A DNA stretch of 64,000 nucleotides from Takifugu bimaculatus (lineage: Eukaryota; Chordata; Actinopteri; Tetraodontiformes; Tetraodontidae). The stretch covers positions 15,686,219 through 15,750,218 of the forward strand of contig CP034980.1 of assembly GCA_004026145.2 (NCBI GenBank), given 5' to 3'. The position numbers and the translations under genes are program-made. The notes under the pieces were generated by a model, which had not been told where the DNA came from, searched no databases, and worked only from the letters and a program-made list of their open reading frames with translations. This document shows positions 47,794 to 59,760 of this stretch, piece by piece (positions within the stretch are counted from its first letter, which is position 1; each line of letters opens with the position of its first letter).

Positions 47794-50180
47794 CTCAGGT
47801 GAACTGTCACTATCTCCAAACACATCAGCAAAGTCAGTGGGGCTTTTCCTCAGAGTCTGCTCAGCAGGAAGTGTGTTGTCATTGTAAGATGTCACAAACT
47901 TAAAGTCACTGGTTCTAGACCCTGTTGTCAGGTAGGCGTCATAATTGTAAGCGCTGCGTAAAGTTCCCTGTGCCGTCAACATCGGCGTAATTAGGAGGGA
48001 GATAAGCGCCGGGGATGGTTACTGCTCCGTCAAACAACATTCTGGGCTTTCTCCTGCGACAGAACCTCACACCCAGGATGATGATGATGAAGGTCAGGAA
48101 GAAGGTGGACACAGACACCAGCGCGATGATCAGATAAGAGGTCAGTTTGGAATTCTTCTCATCATAAGAAATGTCCTTCAGCTCTGGCACCTCAGCCAAG
48201 TTATCAGAAATGAGTAAATACATGGAGCAGGTGGCAGAGAGAGAGGGCTGTCCGTTATCTTTCACTGCCACAATCAGGTTCTGTTTCATGCTGTCAGACT
48301 CAGAAATGTCCCGCTGCGTCCTGATCTCTCCACTGTGGACACCGATAGAGAAGAGTCCCGGATCGCTGGATTTGACTATATGGTAGGACAGCCAGGCGTT
48401 CTGTCCAGAGTCGGCGTCCACAGCGATCACTTTGGACACCAGAGAGCCTCCGTGTGCAGCTTTGGGGACCAGCTCGGTCATGAAGGAGTTGCCCTCCGGG
48501 GCTGGATACAGTATTTGAGGAGAGTTGTCATTAACGTCTGATATGAACACGCTGACGGTCACGTTACTGCTGAGAGGAGGAGAACCGTTGTCTCTGGCCA
48601 TCACGTGCACTTTAAAGCTCCTCAGCTGTTCATAATCAAAGGACCTGACAGCGTGGATCAGCCCCGTGTCTCCATTAACAGACACATAAGAGGACACCGG
48701 AGCACCGTTCACCTCAGCGGCTAACAGAGAATAAATCACTGTTACCGTTTTGTCTCCAGTCGGGGTCTCCAGCACTAACGGAACACAAAGTGGACCCGGC
48801 TCTGTTATTTTCACTCACATATGCGCTGTAGGACTCTTCCTCAAACACAGGGGGGTTGTCGTTGATGTCTGCTACAGACAAGTGAAGCGTTTTAGAGGAG
48901 GACAGAGGTGGAGAGCCCTCGTCAGTGGCACTGATTGTAATGTTGTAATCAGACACTAGTTCACGGTCCAGTTGTCCTGTGGTCACCAGAGAATAATAGT
49001 TTTTAATAGAAGGAACCAGCTTAAAAGGGACGTTTTGCTGAATGGAGCAGCGGACCTGTCTGTTGTTTTCTGAGTCTCTGTCCTGAACGTTGATGATGCC
49101 CACCTCTGAACCAGGGGACACGTCCTCAGGTACTGGATTGGTCAGAGATTTTATATTGATAACTGGGGCATTGTCATTCACATCAGTAACAGATATTATG
49201 ACTTTGGCGTACGATGACAGACCTAATCCATCTTTTGCTTTCACACGTATCTCATACGACGACTCAGACTCATAGTCAATAACACTGATTACTTTAATCT
49301 GACCTGATTTTTTGTCAATATTAAATAGTTTCATCACATTATCAGAAATGTGACCGAAATCATAAGTCACATCTCCATTCACTCCTTCATCTGCATCAGT
49401 AGCACTAACCTGCATCACTACAGTGTCTAGAGGAGAGTTTTCAGGCAGACTGGCTTTATAAACGGCCTGACTGAACACTGGGGCGTTATCATTAGCATCC
49501 AGCACAGTGACGTGTATGACTACAGTACCTGATCTCTGAGGAGAGCCTCCGTCTAAAGCTGTGAGCAGCAAATTAAGCTCATGCTGTTTTTCACGATCGA
49601 GCTCTTTATCCAACACGAGCTCTATTGTGTTTCTATTCGCAGCCAATATAAAATTATCATTTTTCTGAAGATTGTGCTGCTGAACCGAATTCTGTCCGAT
49701 ATCAGCATCGTGCGCCTCTTCGATCACGAAACGAGCTCCCCTGTCTGCCGACTCCTGAATTTCTATATTGATCACGTCTTCCTTAAATTGCGGTGAATTA
49801 TCATTAATATCTTGAATGTGCAGAGAAACGCGATGAAGCTCCAGAGGATTCTCCAGCACCAGCTCGTGTTTCAGGACGCACGAAGCCTTTTCTCCACAAA
49901 GCTCCTCTCGGTCGATCCTGTCCGCAACAATCAGCTCTCCGTTCTTCACATTTATGTCACAGTAACGTTTAGTACCGCCGTCTGAGTCGATGCGGGCTCT
50001 TCTACTGGCCAGAGCACCCGTCTCCATTCCGAGATCCGTGGCTAGATTTCCAACAACGGATCCTGGTTTCATCTCCTCTGCGAACGAGTAGCTCAGATCT
50101 CCATATGCGGCATGAAACCACAGTAGGAAGAAAACGAAACAGCGAATCTGACGGTCGATCAACTTGGAATCCATTGTCAT
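47794..50180 (-). CDS. B4: protocadherin gamma-type variable exon, array B, two frameshifts
   Basis: ATG 50180 (MTMDSKLIDRQIRCF), signal peptide, EC1 DLSYSFAEEMKPGSVVG, six EC repeats, membrane helix, array B tail (GAYLPPNYADVDGTG...FADVFGDSDSSPE) and donor CCTGAG|GTAGGA at 47794/47793. Two extra bases: an A at 48744 in EC5 (GTT[A]CCGTTTTG) and a C near 47966-47968 in the cytoplasmic part (AAGTTCC[C]TGTG). Length 3n+2 agrees. From EC4 (PVPEDVSPGSEVG) onward it matches B1-B3 almost base for base, so the two shifts stand out. Last array B exon before O1. Recent null or sequence error. Confidence 0.8.
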
Positions 50181-52096
50181 GCCTCAACTGTCAATATAGT
50201 CACAGAACAGAAGAAGCAAGCATTTAAATCCCACGGCTGAAACGGAAACAGCAATCCAGTGTGTTTTCTCCGGTTTTCAGGAGACGCGATGGGCGTCCAG
50301 GACCGGTAGCACAATAGACAGAAGAATTTAAGCAGGTTCAGGCTGGTGTATGGCGACACCGTGAGTAAAGTTCAAAAATGACATGCTTTACCAAAATATA
50401 ACTTGAAAGTGTTTTAATTATTTTGTTTGACGTGACACTGCAACCCACTACACCTCTATAAGCAATAAATCACATCTATTTCAGCAACAGAAAACTGGTC
50501 CACACCATCCCATACAAGAACCGCTCTTGTCAGAACTTGTTATCACCACTCTGCCTTTCTTACAACCTTAAAACTGAAATGCATGCAACATAGTCTAGGG
50601 TTATATTGGGGAGGACAAATTGCAATTAACAAGCTAAATGAGCCACAAAAATATGTAATAGAACTTTCAATCTGCCAAAAGTCTCAGCATCAGCACGCCT
50701 CAGCACTCAGCAGTAAATCAGACATTTCACCACTTAATTTAACAACCTTGTATACAGCGTTGACGTAAATGTTGCCTCAATACTATTGCATATTTTTAGG
50801 TCCTCGGTTTTTAAAAAGAAGAGAAAATAAAGTTTAGAATCTCAAAAATGTCAATGGCAGAAAAATATAAAGACATACAAAAACTATACAAAATAAAAAG
50901 ATCCTAAACTGAGCATCACTATTAATGTTAATGCACTGTTTTCACAAGAGACAAAAGGACTCATATTGAAACATTGACCTATTTCTGTTTAAAACACTTC
51001 GATATTCTATTTCATTTTAGCCAGAGAACAACCACCTCAGCAGCAATAGAATGATCATAAATATATTTATAAATGAACGAAATAAAGTCTGGTGACACTA
51101 GTCTGTTGCCAGTGGATACTGTGCATATGATACATGCCACAATCACACTTTAGTGTGGTTACATGAGCGATCCAGCAGGTGAGACATGTAAAATCAGGCT
51201 GATGCTTTATGCTTATCAAAGTAAAATACAAAAAAGTATCAAAGAAAAAGGTAAACAACTGAAGTTGACCTCCACCTGATAGGTCAAAGAATGGTGGTAC
51301 CTTAAAATGATAAAAGCAGAAAAAAGAACAAACTGAAGTCCAGGTATCTCACAGAGATGACAAGATTGATTAAAAAAGGGTTTAACCTAAAGGATGAGGC
51401 CTTCAGGGCATCACAAGCCTGGAAATTATGATTGTTTAAAACATGCGAGCCAAACTTATTAAGGTTAAACAATAAACTACATATTTTATTTGGTAACTTG
51501 TTCATCCTTCCTTGAGATATCATGACTGAAGTCAACACATCTGTGACAAATGATCAGCAGCAACTGAGTGATTGATTCACACATAATAATCATAATCTAA
51601 TAGAATACAAAAACTACACCAAGATAACAGCTCAGCCATCACATAAACCCTCTGACTAAGAGACATGGACGAGGAGGACAGCAAATGTCAATCAACACTG
51701 TTTCTCAAAGTCGCTCATTTGACGTTGAAGCAAAGGCTCTTTTACATGTGCACAGTTAAGCAGTGATCAATTCTACTGAAGGACCAGGATTCCTTAAACA
51801 CAACATGCACATTAAAACTGTGGTTAGAAATACCATTTACCAAAATTAGTGGATGAAAAATGTTTTTTTTAAGATGAAATTACGAATCAAAAATTATCAG
51901 CTGGGCGGGATAATTTAAAAAGTCTTTATATCTTTTACATTGAATGTGGTTCATACCTTATGGTATTTAGTTGATAAAAGATGCCTTGTTTTGCTTGACT
52001 GTGCCCTCTATCGAGCTTATAACATAAAATTGCACAGGGACTTAAATGCTTCACTCTCTGATACGTATGAACAGAAGTTCTCTTGAGTATTCATAC
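50181..52096. other. Spacer between B3 and B4
   Basis: Array B element at 50345-50370. The remaining 1.7 kb is AT-rich, with no gene or repeat family recognised. Confidence 0.65.
50345..50370 (-). promoter_or_regulatory. Array B conserved promoter element, B4 copy
   Basis: Plus strand core TGGCGACACCGTGAGT, 165 bp upstream of the ATG. It aligns with the B3 and B1 copies and is unlike the array A element. Confidence 0.65.
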
Positions 52097-54460
52097 CTGT
52101 GGTGGCCCATCAAAGTCTCCAAACACATCAGCAAAGTCAGTGGGGCTTTTCCTCAGAGTCTGCTCAGCAGGAAGTGTGTTGTCATTGTAAGATGTCACAA
52201 ACTTAAAGTCACTGGTTCTAGACCCTGTTGTCAGGTAGGCGTCATAATTGTAAGCGCTGCGTAAAGTTCCTGTGCCGTCAACATCTGCGTAATTAGGAGG
52301 GAGATAAGCGCCGGGGATGGTTACTGCTCCGTCAAACAACATTCTGGGCTTTCTCCTGCGACAGAACCTCACACCCAGGATGATGATGATGAAGGTCAGG
52401 AAGAAGGTGGACACAGACACCAGCGCGATGATCAGATAAGAGGTCAGTTTGGAATTCTTCTCATCATAAGAAATGTCCTTCAGCTCTGGCACCTCAGCCA
52501 AGTTATCAGAAATGAGTAAATACATGGAGCAGGTGGCAGAGAGAGAGGGCTGTCCGTTATCTTTCACTGCCACAATCAGGTTCTGTTTCATGCTGTCAGA
52601 CTCAGAAATGTCCCGCTGCGTCCTGATCTCTCCACTGTGGACACCGATAGAGAAGAGTCCTGGATCGCTGGATTTGACTATATGGTAGGACAGCCAGGCG
52701 TTCTGTCCAGAGTCGGCGTCCACAGCGATCACTTTGGACACCAGAGAGCCTCCGTGTGCAGCTTTGGGGACCAGCTCGGTCATGAAGGAGTTGCCCTCCG
52801 GGGCTGGATACAGTATTTGAGGAGAGTTGTCATTAACGTCTGATATGAACACACTGACGGTCACGTTGCTGCTGAGAGGAGGAGAACCGTTGTCTCTGGC
52901 CATCACGTGCACTTTAAAGCTCCTCAGCTGTTCATAATCAAAGGACCTGACAGCGTGGATCAGCCCCGTGTCTCCATTAACAGACACATAAGAGGACACC
53001 GGAGCACCGTTCACCTCAGCGGCTAACAGAGAATAAATCACGGTTCCGTTTTGTCTCCAGTCGGGGTCTCCAGCACTAACGGAACACAAAGTGGACCCGG
53101 CTCTGTTATTTTCACTCACATATGCGCTGTAGGACTCTTCCTCAAACACAGGGGGGTTGTCGTTGATGTCTGCTACAGACAAGTGAAGCGTTTTAGAGGA
53201 GGACAGAGGTGGAGAGCCCTCGTCAGTGGCACTGATTGTAATGTTGTAATCAGACACTAGTTCACGGTCCAGTTGTCCTGTGGTCACCAGAGAATAATAG
53301 TTTTTAATAGAAGGAACCAGCTTAAAAGGGACGTTTTGCTGAATGGAGCAGCGGACCACCTGATTGTTTTCAGAATCTGCATCCTGCACATTAATGATGC
53401 CCACTTCTGAACCAGGTGACACGTTCTCTGGTATGGGACTCGTTATTGATTTCACATAGATTATTGGAATGTTGTCGTTGACATCCGTCACATCAATTAT
53501 TACCTTTGTGTAGGATGACAGTCCCAAACCGTCTTTAGCTTTGATTCTCAAATCGTATGTCGTCACAGTCTCAAAATCAAGTGCTCCTTTGACTTTTATC
53601 TCTCCATTTTTCCGGTCAATGCTGAAAATCTTTTTCACATCATCTGAAACATGTCCGAAATCATAAGTCACATCTCCATTCACTCCTTCATCTGCATCAG
53701 TGGCACTAACCTGCATCACTACAGTGTCTAGAGGAGAGTTTTCAGGCAGACTGGCTTTATAAACGGCCTGACTGAACACTGGGGCGTTATCATTAGCATC
53801 CAGCACAGTGACGTGTATGACTACAGTACCTGATCTCTGAGGAGAGCCTCCATCTAAAGCTGTCAGCTGCAAATTAAGCTCATGCTGTTTTTCACGATCG
53901 AGCTCTTTGTCAAGCACGAGTTCTAACGTATTTCCGTTTGTCGCCAATATGAAATGATCATTCTTTTCAAGGCTGTACTGCTGAACTGAATTCTGTCCGA
54001 TATCGTCATCGTGCGCCTCTTCGATCACAAAACGAGCTCCCCTGTCTGCCGACTCCTGAATTTCTATCTTGACCGATTCTTCATTAAACTGTGGGGAATT
54101 ATCATTAATATCAAGAACGTGGAGGCTAAGGGGAAGCAGTTCCAAAGGGTTCTCCAGCACAAGATCGCGTTTAATTACACACGACGGCTTCTCTCCACAG
54201 AGCGACTCTCGGTCGATCCTGTCGGCCACAATTAAATCCCCGCTGCTGAGGCTGATGTCACAGTAGCGTTTGCGGTTCCCAGTGGAATCCACACGGGCTT
54301 TCCTAGCGGACAGACGCTTTGCATCCAGCTTGAGATCCTTCGCTATATTCCCAATTACAGAACCGCGCTTCATCTCCTCCTGAAAGGAATAGCTCACGTC
54401 TCCCTCCACGGCCTGCCAGGCTAAAAAGAAAGCCAAGCACGTCAGACTGACCGCCATCAT
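52097..54460 (-). CDS. pcdhg: B3: intact protocadherin gamma-type variable exon, array B
   Basis: 788 codons from ATG 54460 (MMAVSLTCLAFFLAW) to donor CCACAG|GTATGA at 52097/52096. Signal peptide about 1-20, EC1 DVSYSFQEEMKRGSVIG, six EC repeats, membrane helix about 672-697, 91-residue cytoplasmic part ending FGDFDGPPQ, where its sisters have acidic DSSPE or ESCSE ends. EC1 and EC3 are its own; EC2 is shared with B4, and EC4 to the tail with all of array B. A distinct EC4 opening (PIPENVSPGSEVG, then ADSENNQVVRCS) separates it from B1, B2 and B4. Confidence 0.92.
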
Positions 54461-56167
54461 GATTATCGGTTTACCAGAGAGAAAAGGGTCCTTGGTTCGA
54501 TCACAGATCCAGCCGATATGATCATAAAAATAAATTAACAGCCAGGTTGTGTTGCTTCATCCGGGAACCACGCGTAACTGAACAAAATAGCCTTTTATTT
54601 GTCTGAACAGTAGGGTGGAGTAAAATATTATACGTAGACTGGTGAGTAGCGACATCGTGAGTGAAAGAGTGGGATTACGGCTCATTTAAAAAGAAAAACA
54701 GCCCAGGAAAAGTTTCTGAAGAACCTGCAGCTACAGCTGTGGGAAAGCAGCATCATTACAGTTTTAATCTCCAAGAAAGGTTCCCAAATGGGAGAGCTGA
54801 TAGTTGCCATTATATTCACCGTCACACCAGAATCAGGAGAAGTTGTATAAAACCGAGGATTCAGTCATAAATACAGCCAAATACCTACAGTCTACCTCCA
54901 GACTGCACCTGGTCTCATTACTATTTTAGAAGAAATGATCTAAATAAAAGTGCAAAAGTCAAGGCTGACCAAGACAGCCGTACTGTGACTAATACAATTA
55001 ATATTTGTTGATTCTAATATCCATGTTATAAAAAGAATGTAGAAAAATCTTAAAAGCCTTCTGAATCTTTTGTAAGGATCTTTTCTTTGATATTGTCATG
55101 GGGTGGATTTTGGTCATTATACATATTGATGTATTTTCACAATATTATTTTTGTTTGTTTGTTTTGTTTTACTGAAATAATGCTGTGATTATGTGCCGTG
55201 ACTCAGATCTATATCTACCACACAAATATAATTAAGCCAGGAAAATACAAATGTAGAAAGCTATGCTATTTAATTCATAGCCAGGTAAATATGATGGAGA
55301 CTAAATTATATTTGCACTCAGAAGACGAAGAAGGAAATTGAAGCAAAAACAGAAAGCTAAAATTGCAGAGTGATCCTTTATCAAAGAAACAGCAATTACA
55401 ATAGCATGAAAGTCCAGACATGGCAACATTAATAACCAGAGTGTCAATATGTTCTTAAAATAGAGCAAAGCTTTTACCAAATTTAAATCATAACTTTCCG
55501 TGTGATTAAAAAACTGCAATCTCAACGAATGAAAATCAAATGAAATAAATGTGTATAATCTCACCTCCGGTTCCTAAACACAAGACAAGCAAAATGATTT
55601 TCAAAAGGTGTTCAGACTTCTGCTAACTCACCATTTGATAAAATTGGGTCATAGCGAGGGTGATACTTTAAGGCAAAACTACTAAAGTAGACAACGACCT
55701 CTAATCTCGGTCCACATCAATTCCTCATAGATTGGTTTATATTGACAAAACTTGACATAAAGCCACATTGCAGTTAGATGAACGTGCCAACAACAAAACC
55801 TTTAGTCCAGACATTTAAACAATTTTAAAGCACTCATGCTGTGAAAGGTCTTTAGAACAAACACAGCACATTTATGTTCCACAAGCAGCAGAATGATGAA
55901 GGAAATTTTCAGATGAAATTTATCCTGGAATGACTGACTGAGAAACTATTGCAAAAGAAAAAGATGCTGATATTGAAAAAGTTAACAATCAACCCCCTCA
56001 CCCCCCCAAAAAAAACCACAAGCATAAATGGCTCATATGTAAACTATGAAAATAAGTGAGCAAAGGCAAAAAATGGAAAGTTTTGGTGCAAAAATGGGAC
56101 ACATGTAAATAATGTATTAAATTCTACAGTGTAGTATTTTTGAGAATACTTGTGAAGAAAATCATAC
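54461..56167. other. Spacer between B2 and B3
   Basis: Array B element at 54641-54667; otherwise no gene or known repeat seen. Confidence 0.65.
54641..54667 (-). promoter_or_regulatory. Array B conserved promoter element, B3 copy
   Basis: Plus strand core TAGCGACATCGTGAGT, 181 bp upstream of the ATG. Confidence 0.65.
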
Positions 56168-58555
56168 CTCAGAACAAGATTCGGATTCCCCAAACACATC
56201 AGCAAAGTCAGTGGGGCTTTTCCTCAGAGTCTGCTCAGCAGGAAGTGTGTTGTCATTGTAAGATGTCACAAACTTAAAGTCACTGGTTCTAGACCCTGTT
56301 GTCAGGTAGGCGTCATAATTGTAAGCGCTGCGTAAAGTTCCTGTGCCGTCAACATCGGCGTAATTAGGAGGGAGATAAGCGCCGGGGATGGTTACTGCTC
56401 CGTCAAACAACATTCTGGGCTTTCTCCTGCGACAGAACCTCACACCCAGGATGATGATGATGAAGGTCAGGAAGAAGGTGGACACAGACACCAGCGCGAT
56501 GATCAGATAAGAGGTCAGTTTGGAATTCTTCTCATCATAAGAAATGTCCTTCAGCTCTGGCACCTCAGCCAAGTTATCAGAAATGAGTAAATACATGGAG
56601 CAGGTGGCAGAGAGAGAGGGCTGTCCGTTATCTTTCACTGCCACAATCAGGTTCTGTTTCATGCTGTCAGACTCAGAAATGTCCCGCTGCGTCCTGATCT
56701 CTCCACTGTGGACACCGATAGAGAAGAGTCCCGGATCGCTGGATTTGACTATATGGTAGGACAGCCAGGCGTTCTGTCCAGAGTCGGCGTCCACAGCGAT
56801 CACTTTGGACACCAGAGAGCCTCCGTGTGCAGCTTTGGGGACCAGCTCGGTCATGAAGGAGTTGCCCTCCGGGGCTGGATACAGTATTTGAGGAGAGTTG
56901 TCATTAACGTCTGATATGAACACGCTGACGGTCACGTTACTGCTGAGAGGAGGAGAACCGTTGTCTCTGGCCATCACGTGCACTTTAAAGCTCCTCAGCT
57001 GTTCATAATCAAAGGACCTGACAGCGTGGATCAGCCCCGTGTCTCCATTAACAGACACATAAGAGGACACCGGAGCACCGTTCACCTCAGCGGCTAACAG
57101 AGAATAAATCACGGTACCGTTTTGTCTCCAGTCGGGGTCTCCAGCACTAACGGAACACAAAGTGGACCCGGCTCTGTTATTTTCACTCACATATGCGCTG
57201 TAGGACTCTTCCTCAAACACAGGGGGGTTGTCGTTGATGTCTGCTACAGACAAGTGAAGCGTTTTAGAGGAGGACAGAGGTGGAGAGCCCTCGTCAGTGG
57301 CACTGATTGTAATGTTGTAATCAGACACTAGTTCACGGTCCAGTTGTCCTGTGGTCACCAGAGAATAATAGTTTTTAATAGAAGGAACCAGCTTAAAAGG
57401 GACGTTTTGCTGAATGGAGCAGCGGACCTGTCTGTTATTTTCTGAGTCTCTGTCCTGAACGTTGATGATGCCCACCTCTGAACCAGGGGACACGTCCTCA
57501 GGTACTGGATTGGTCAGAGATTTCAGCTGAATAACTGGAGCATTATCATTTACATCAGTAATCTCAATCATTAATGTTGCATATGCAACTAATCCCAGAC
57601 CATCTTTTGCACTCATTTGCATTTCATATGACGACTTTTTTTCATAGTCAATGGATGAGGCTACTGTTACCTCTCCTGTTTTGGGGTTGAGAGCAAAAGC
57701 TTGATTAGCATCTGAAACATGATCAAATCCATAGGTAATTTCACTATTCACTCCTTCATCTGCATCAGTGGCACTAACCTGCATCACTACAGTGTCTAGA
57801 GGAGAGTTTTCAGGCAGACTGGCTTTATAAACGGCCTGACTGAACACTGGGGCGTTATCATTAGCATCCAGCACAGTGACGTGTATGACTACAGTACCTG
57901 ATCTCTGAGGAGAGCCTCCATCTAAGGCTGTTAGTAACATCATCATTTCTTTTTGGTCCTCTCTGTCTAATTCTTTGTCTAATAATAATTCACAATATTT
58001 TCGATTACTAGTTTTAGTGTTTACATTTAATTTAAAGTGGTCATTCTGTTGAAGTGTGTAGCCTTGAACTGTATTTTGTCCGATATCTGCGTCGTGGGCC
58101 TCTCCAAGGAGAAAACGAGCACCTTTGACAGCTGATTCACTGATTTCCAGTTTAATTGACTCCTCTTTAAACTGCGGTGAATTATCGTTTATGTCCTGAA
58201 CATGGATACTGATCCGATGCAGCTCTAAAGGATTTTCCAGCACCAGTTCCTGTTTAAGGACGCACGACGCCCTCTTCTCACAAAGAGCTTCTCGGTCGAT
58301 CCTCTCTTGTACGATCAGCTCTCCGGTATTCAGATTTAAACCGCAGTATTTTACACTGTTATCCTCAGTATCGATGCGGGCCTTCCGAGCGGACAGTCTG
58401 CCCAGATCAAGTCCCAGATCCTTCGCGATATTCCCGATTGCCGATCCACGTTTCATCTCCTCGGGTACAGAGTAGCTCACGTCTCCATTGACGGGCGAGA
58501 GAACAAGGAAAATAAAAGCAAGGACGCGGCGCAGCGCAAATCCGTGGAAATCCAT
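56168..58555 (-). CDS. pcdhg: B2: intact protocadherin gamma-type variable exon, array B
   Basis: 796 codons from ATG 58555 (MDFHGFALRRVLAF) to donor TCTGAG|GTATGA at 56168/56167. Signal peptide about 1-24, EC1 DVSYSVPEEMKRGSAIG, six EC repeats, membrane helix about 680-705, tail ending FGESESCSE. The long open frame upstream starts at GTG and carries no leader-like sequence at its start, so it was not used. Patchwork structure: EC1 and most of EC2 unique (YTLQQNDHFKLNVNTKTSN), the EC2/EC3 junction shared with B3 and B4 (PENSPLDTVVMQVSATDAD), EC3 unique (FDHVSDANQAFALNPKTG), EC4 onward common. Confidence 0.92.
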
Positions 58556-59760
58556 CGTTACGGGGACGAAAGTAAACAAAAAAACATCCAACGAGGTCAA
58601 ACCATAATATTTGTTCAATATCTTCTGTATCGGTAATAATCTCTTTACTATCAGTGGCGACGCGTTTCCCAGCTGCAGCACAAGAGCAGATTCTGTTTTG
58701 AGGTTTGATGGGAGTCAAGGGTGGAGAGAGACCGAGTCTTCTGGTCTGCTGGTCCACACTGACACCATGAGTATTAATAGAGGCATAACAAGAACGTGGT
58801 GCATTTTTCTTTCCTTGCGTTTGAACAGTTTTAAGGATTGATAAAATTACCAATATTGTCATGATAAATACTCCATATCAATGACACAGTATATTATATT
58901 CCTTGTTTTATAATGTTGCTGTGTACAAGTAAATAAATGCCAAATCATTCCATCATTATATGGTCAATAAAACAATATCTTATCCTGTTGGAAAATAATG
59001 GAATCAAATTCTATCACAGAAGAATCCTAAATTACTTTCAAAGTCGTATCCACGCTAGAATCAACAATGCCAAAAGAAAATAAAACCTTTTTTCCGGTTT
59101 TTCTGCAAAAGAATCTTCACCTCTCATAAATATGATTCCCAGATAAAAGTTAAAAAGACTGCTACTTAACCTCAAAACAGAGAACACACAAACTCTCTTC
59201 ATATTTATATAAATTATGGGGGGCTGCTTAAACCATAATCTTGAGACAATAAAGACGTTTTTGCCAATATATAGCAGATAGAAAACACACATGACTCTGC
59301 CCACTTAGAAACTAATGTATGTATTGGTTAAATCCATTTAATATGTGCACATATTCTCATGCCCTGATTTTTCTATGTCAAAGAATTTTTACTCGAAAGA
59401 AAGAAGGAAAGAAGTAAAGAAAAAAAGAAGGAAAAAAGAGAATCTTCCAGCAGCTGCTCACCCAGGATCCCCTATTTCTAAAGAAACATTGAAAGACCCC
59501 TCAGCAACCTTTGGTCATGTCCAGTCACTAATTATTATGATGTCATCAAGGAAAAAAACATTATGCACTTTTTTCCATCATAAGAACGACGTTGGGGTGA
59601 AGACAAGGACTAAAGTTGATTAACAAGACCTTATTTCTTGATAAAAATCAATATATAAAGGAAAATATTTGATATCACTGCGATAAAGAATGTCTCTAGA
59701 TGGCAACAGAAAAAAGCAAAAGATACTTTGAACCACAAGGACCTCTTAAATGTTTCCTAC
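58556..59760. other. Spacer between B1 and B2
   Basis: Two candidates for the array B element (58647-58670 and 58753-58775); otherwise AT-rich without a gene. Confidence 0.6.
58753..58775 (-). promoter_or_regulatory. Array B conserved promoter element, B2 copy (degenerate; position uncertain)
   Basis: Plus strand ACTGACACCATGAGTATT aligns with TGGCGACACCGTGAGTA of B4 but lacks both CG dinucleotides; about 200 bp from the ATG. The alternative is 58647-58670, which has GTGGCGACGCG but poorer flanks and sits only 92 bp from the ATG. Confidence 0.4.

Noticed and set aside
52473..52843. Plus-strand frames repeated opposite array B exons (also near 48171, 56544, 60137)
   Set aside because: Antisense shadows of the homogenised EC6 and tail block of array B.
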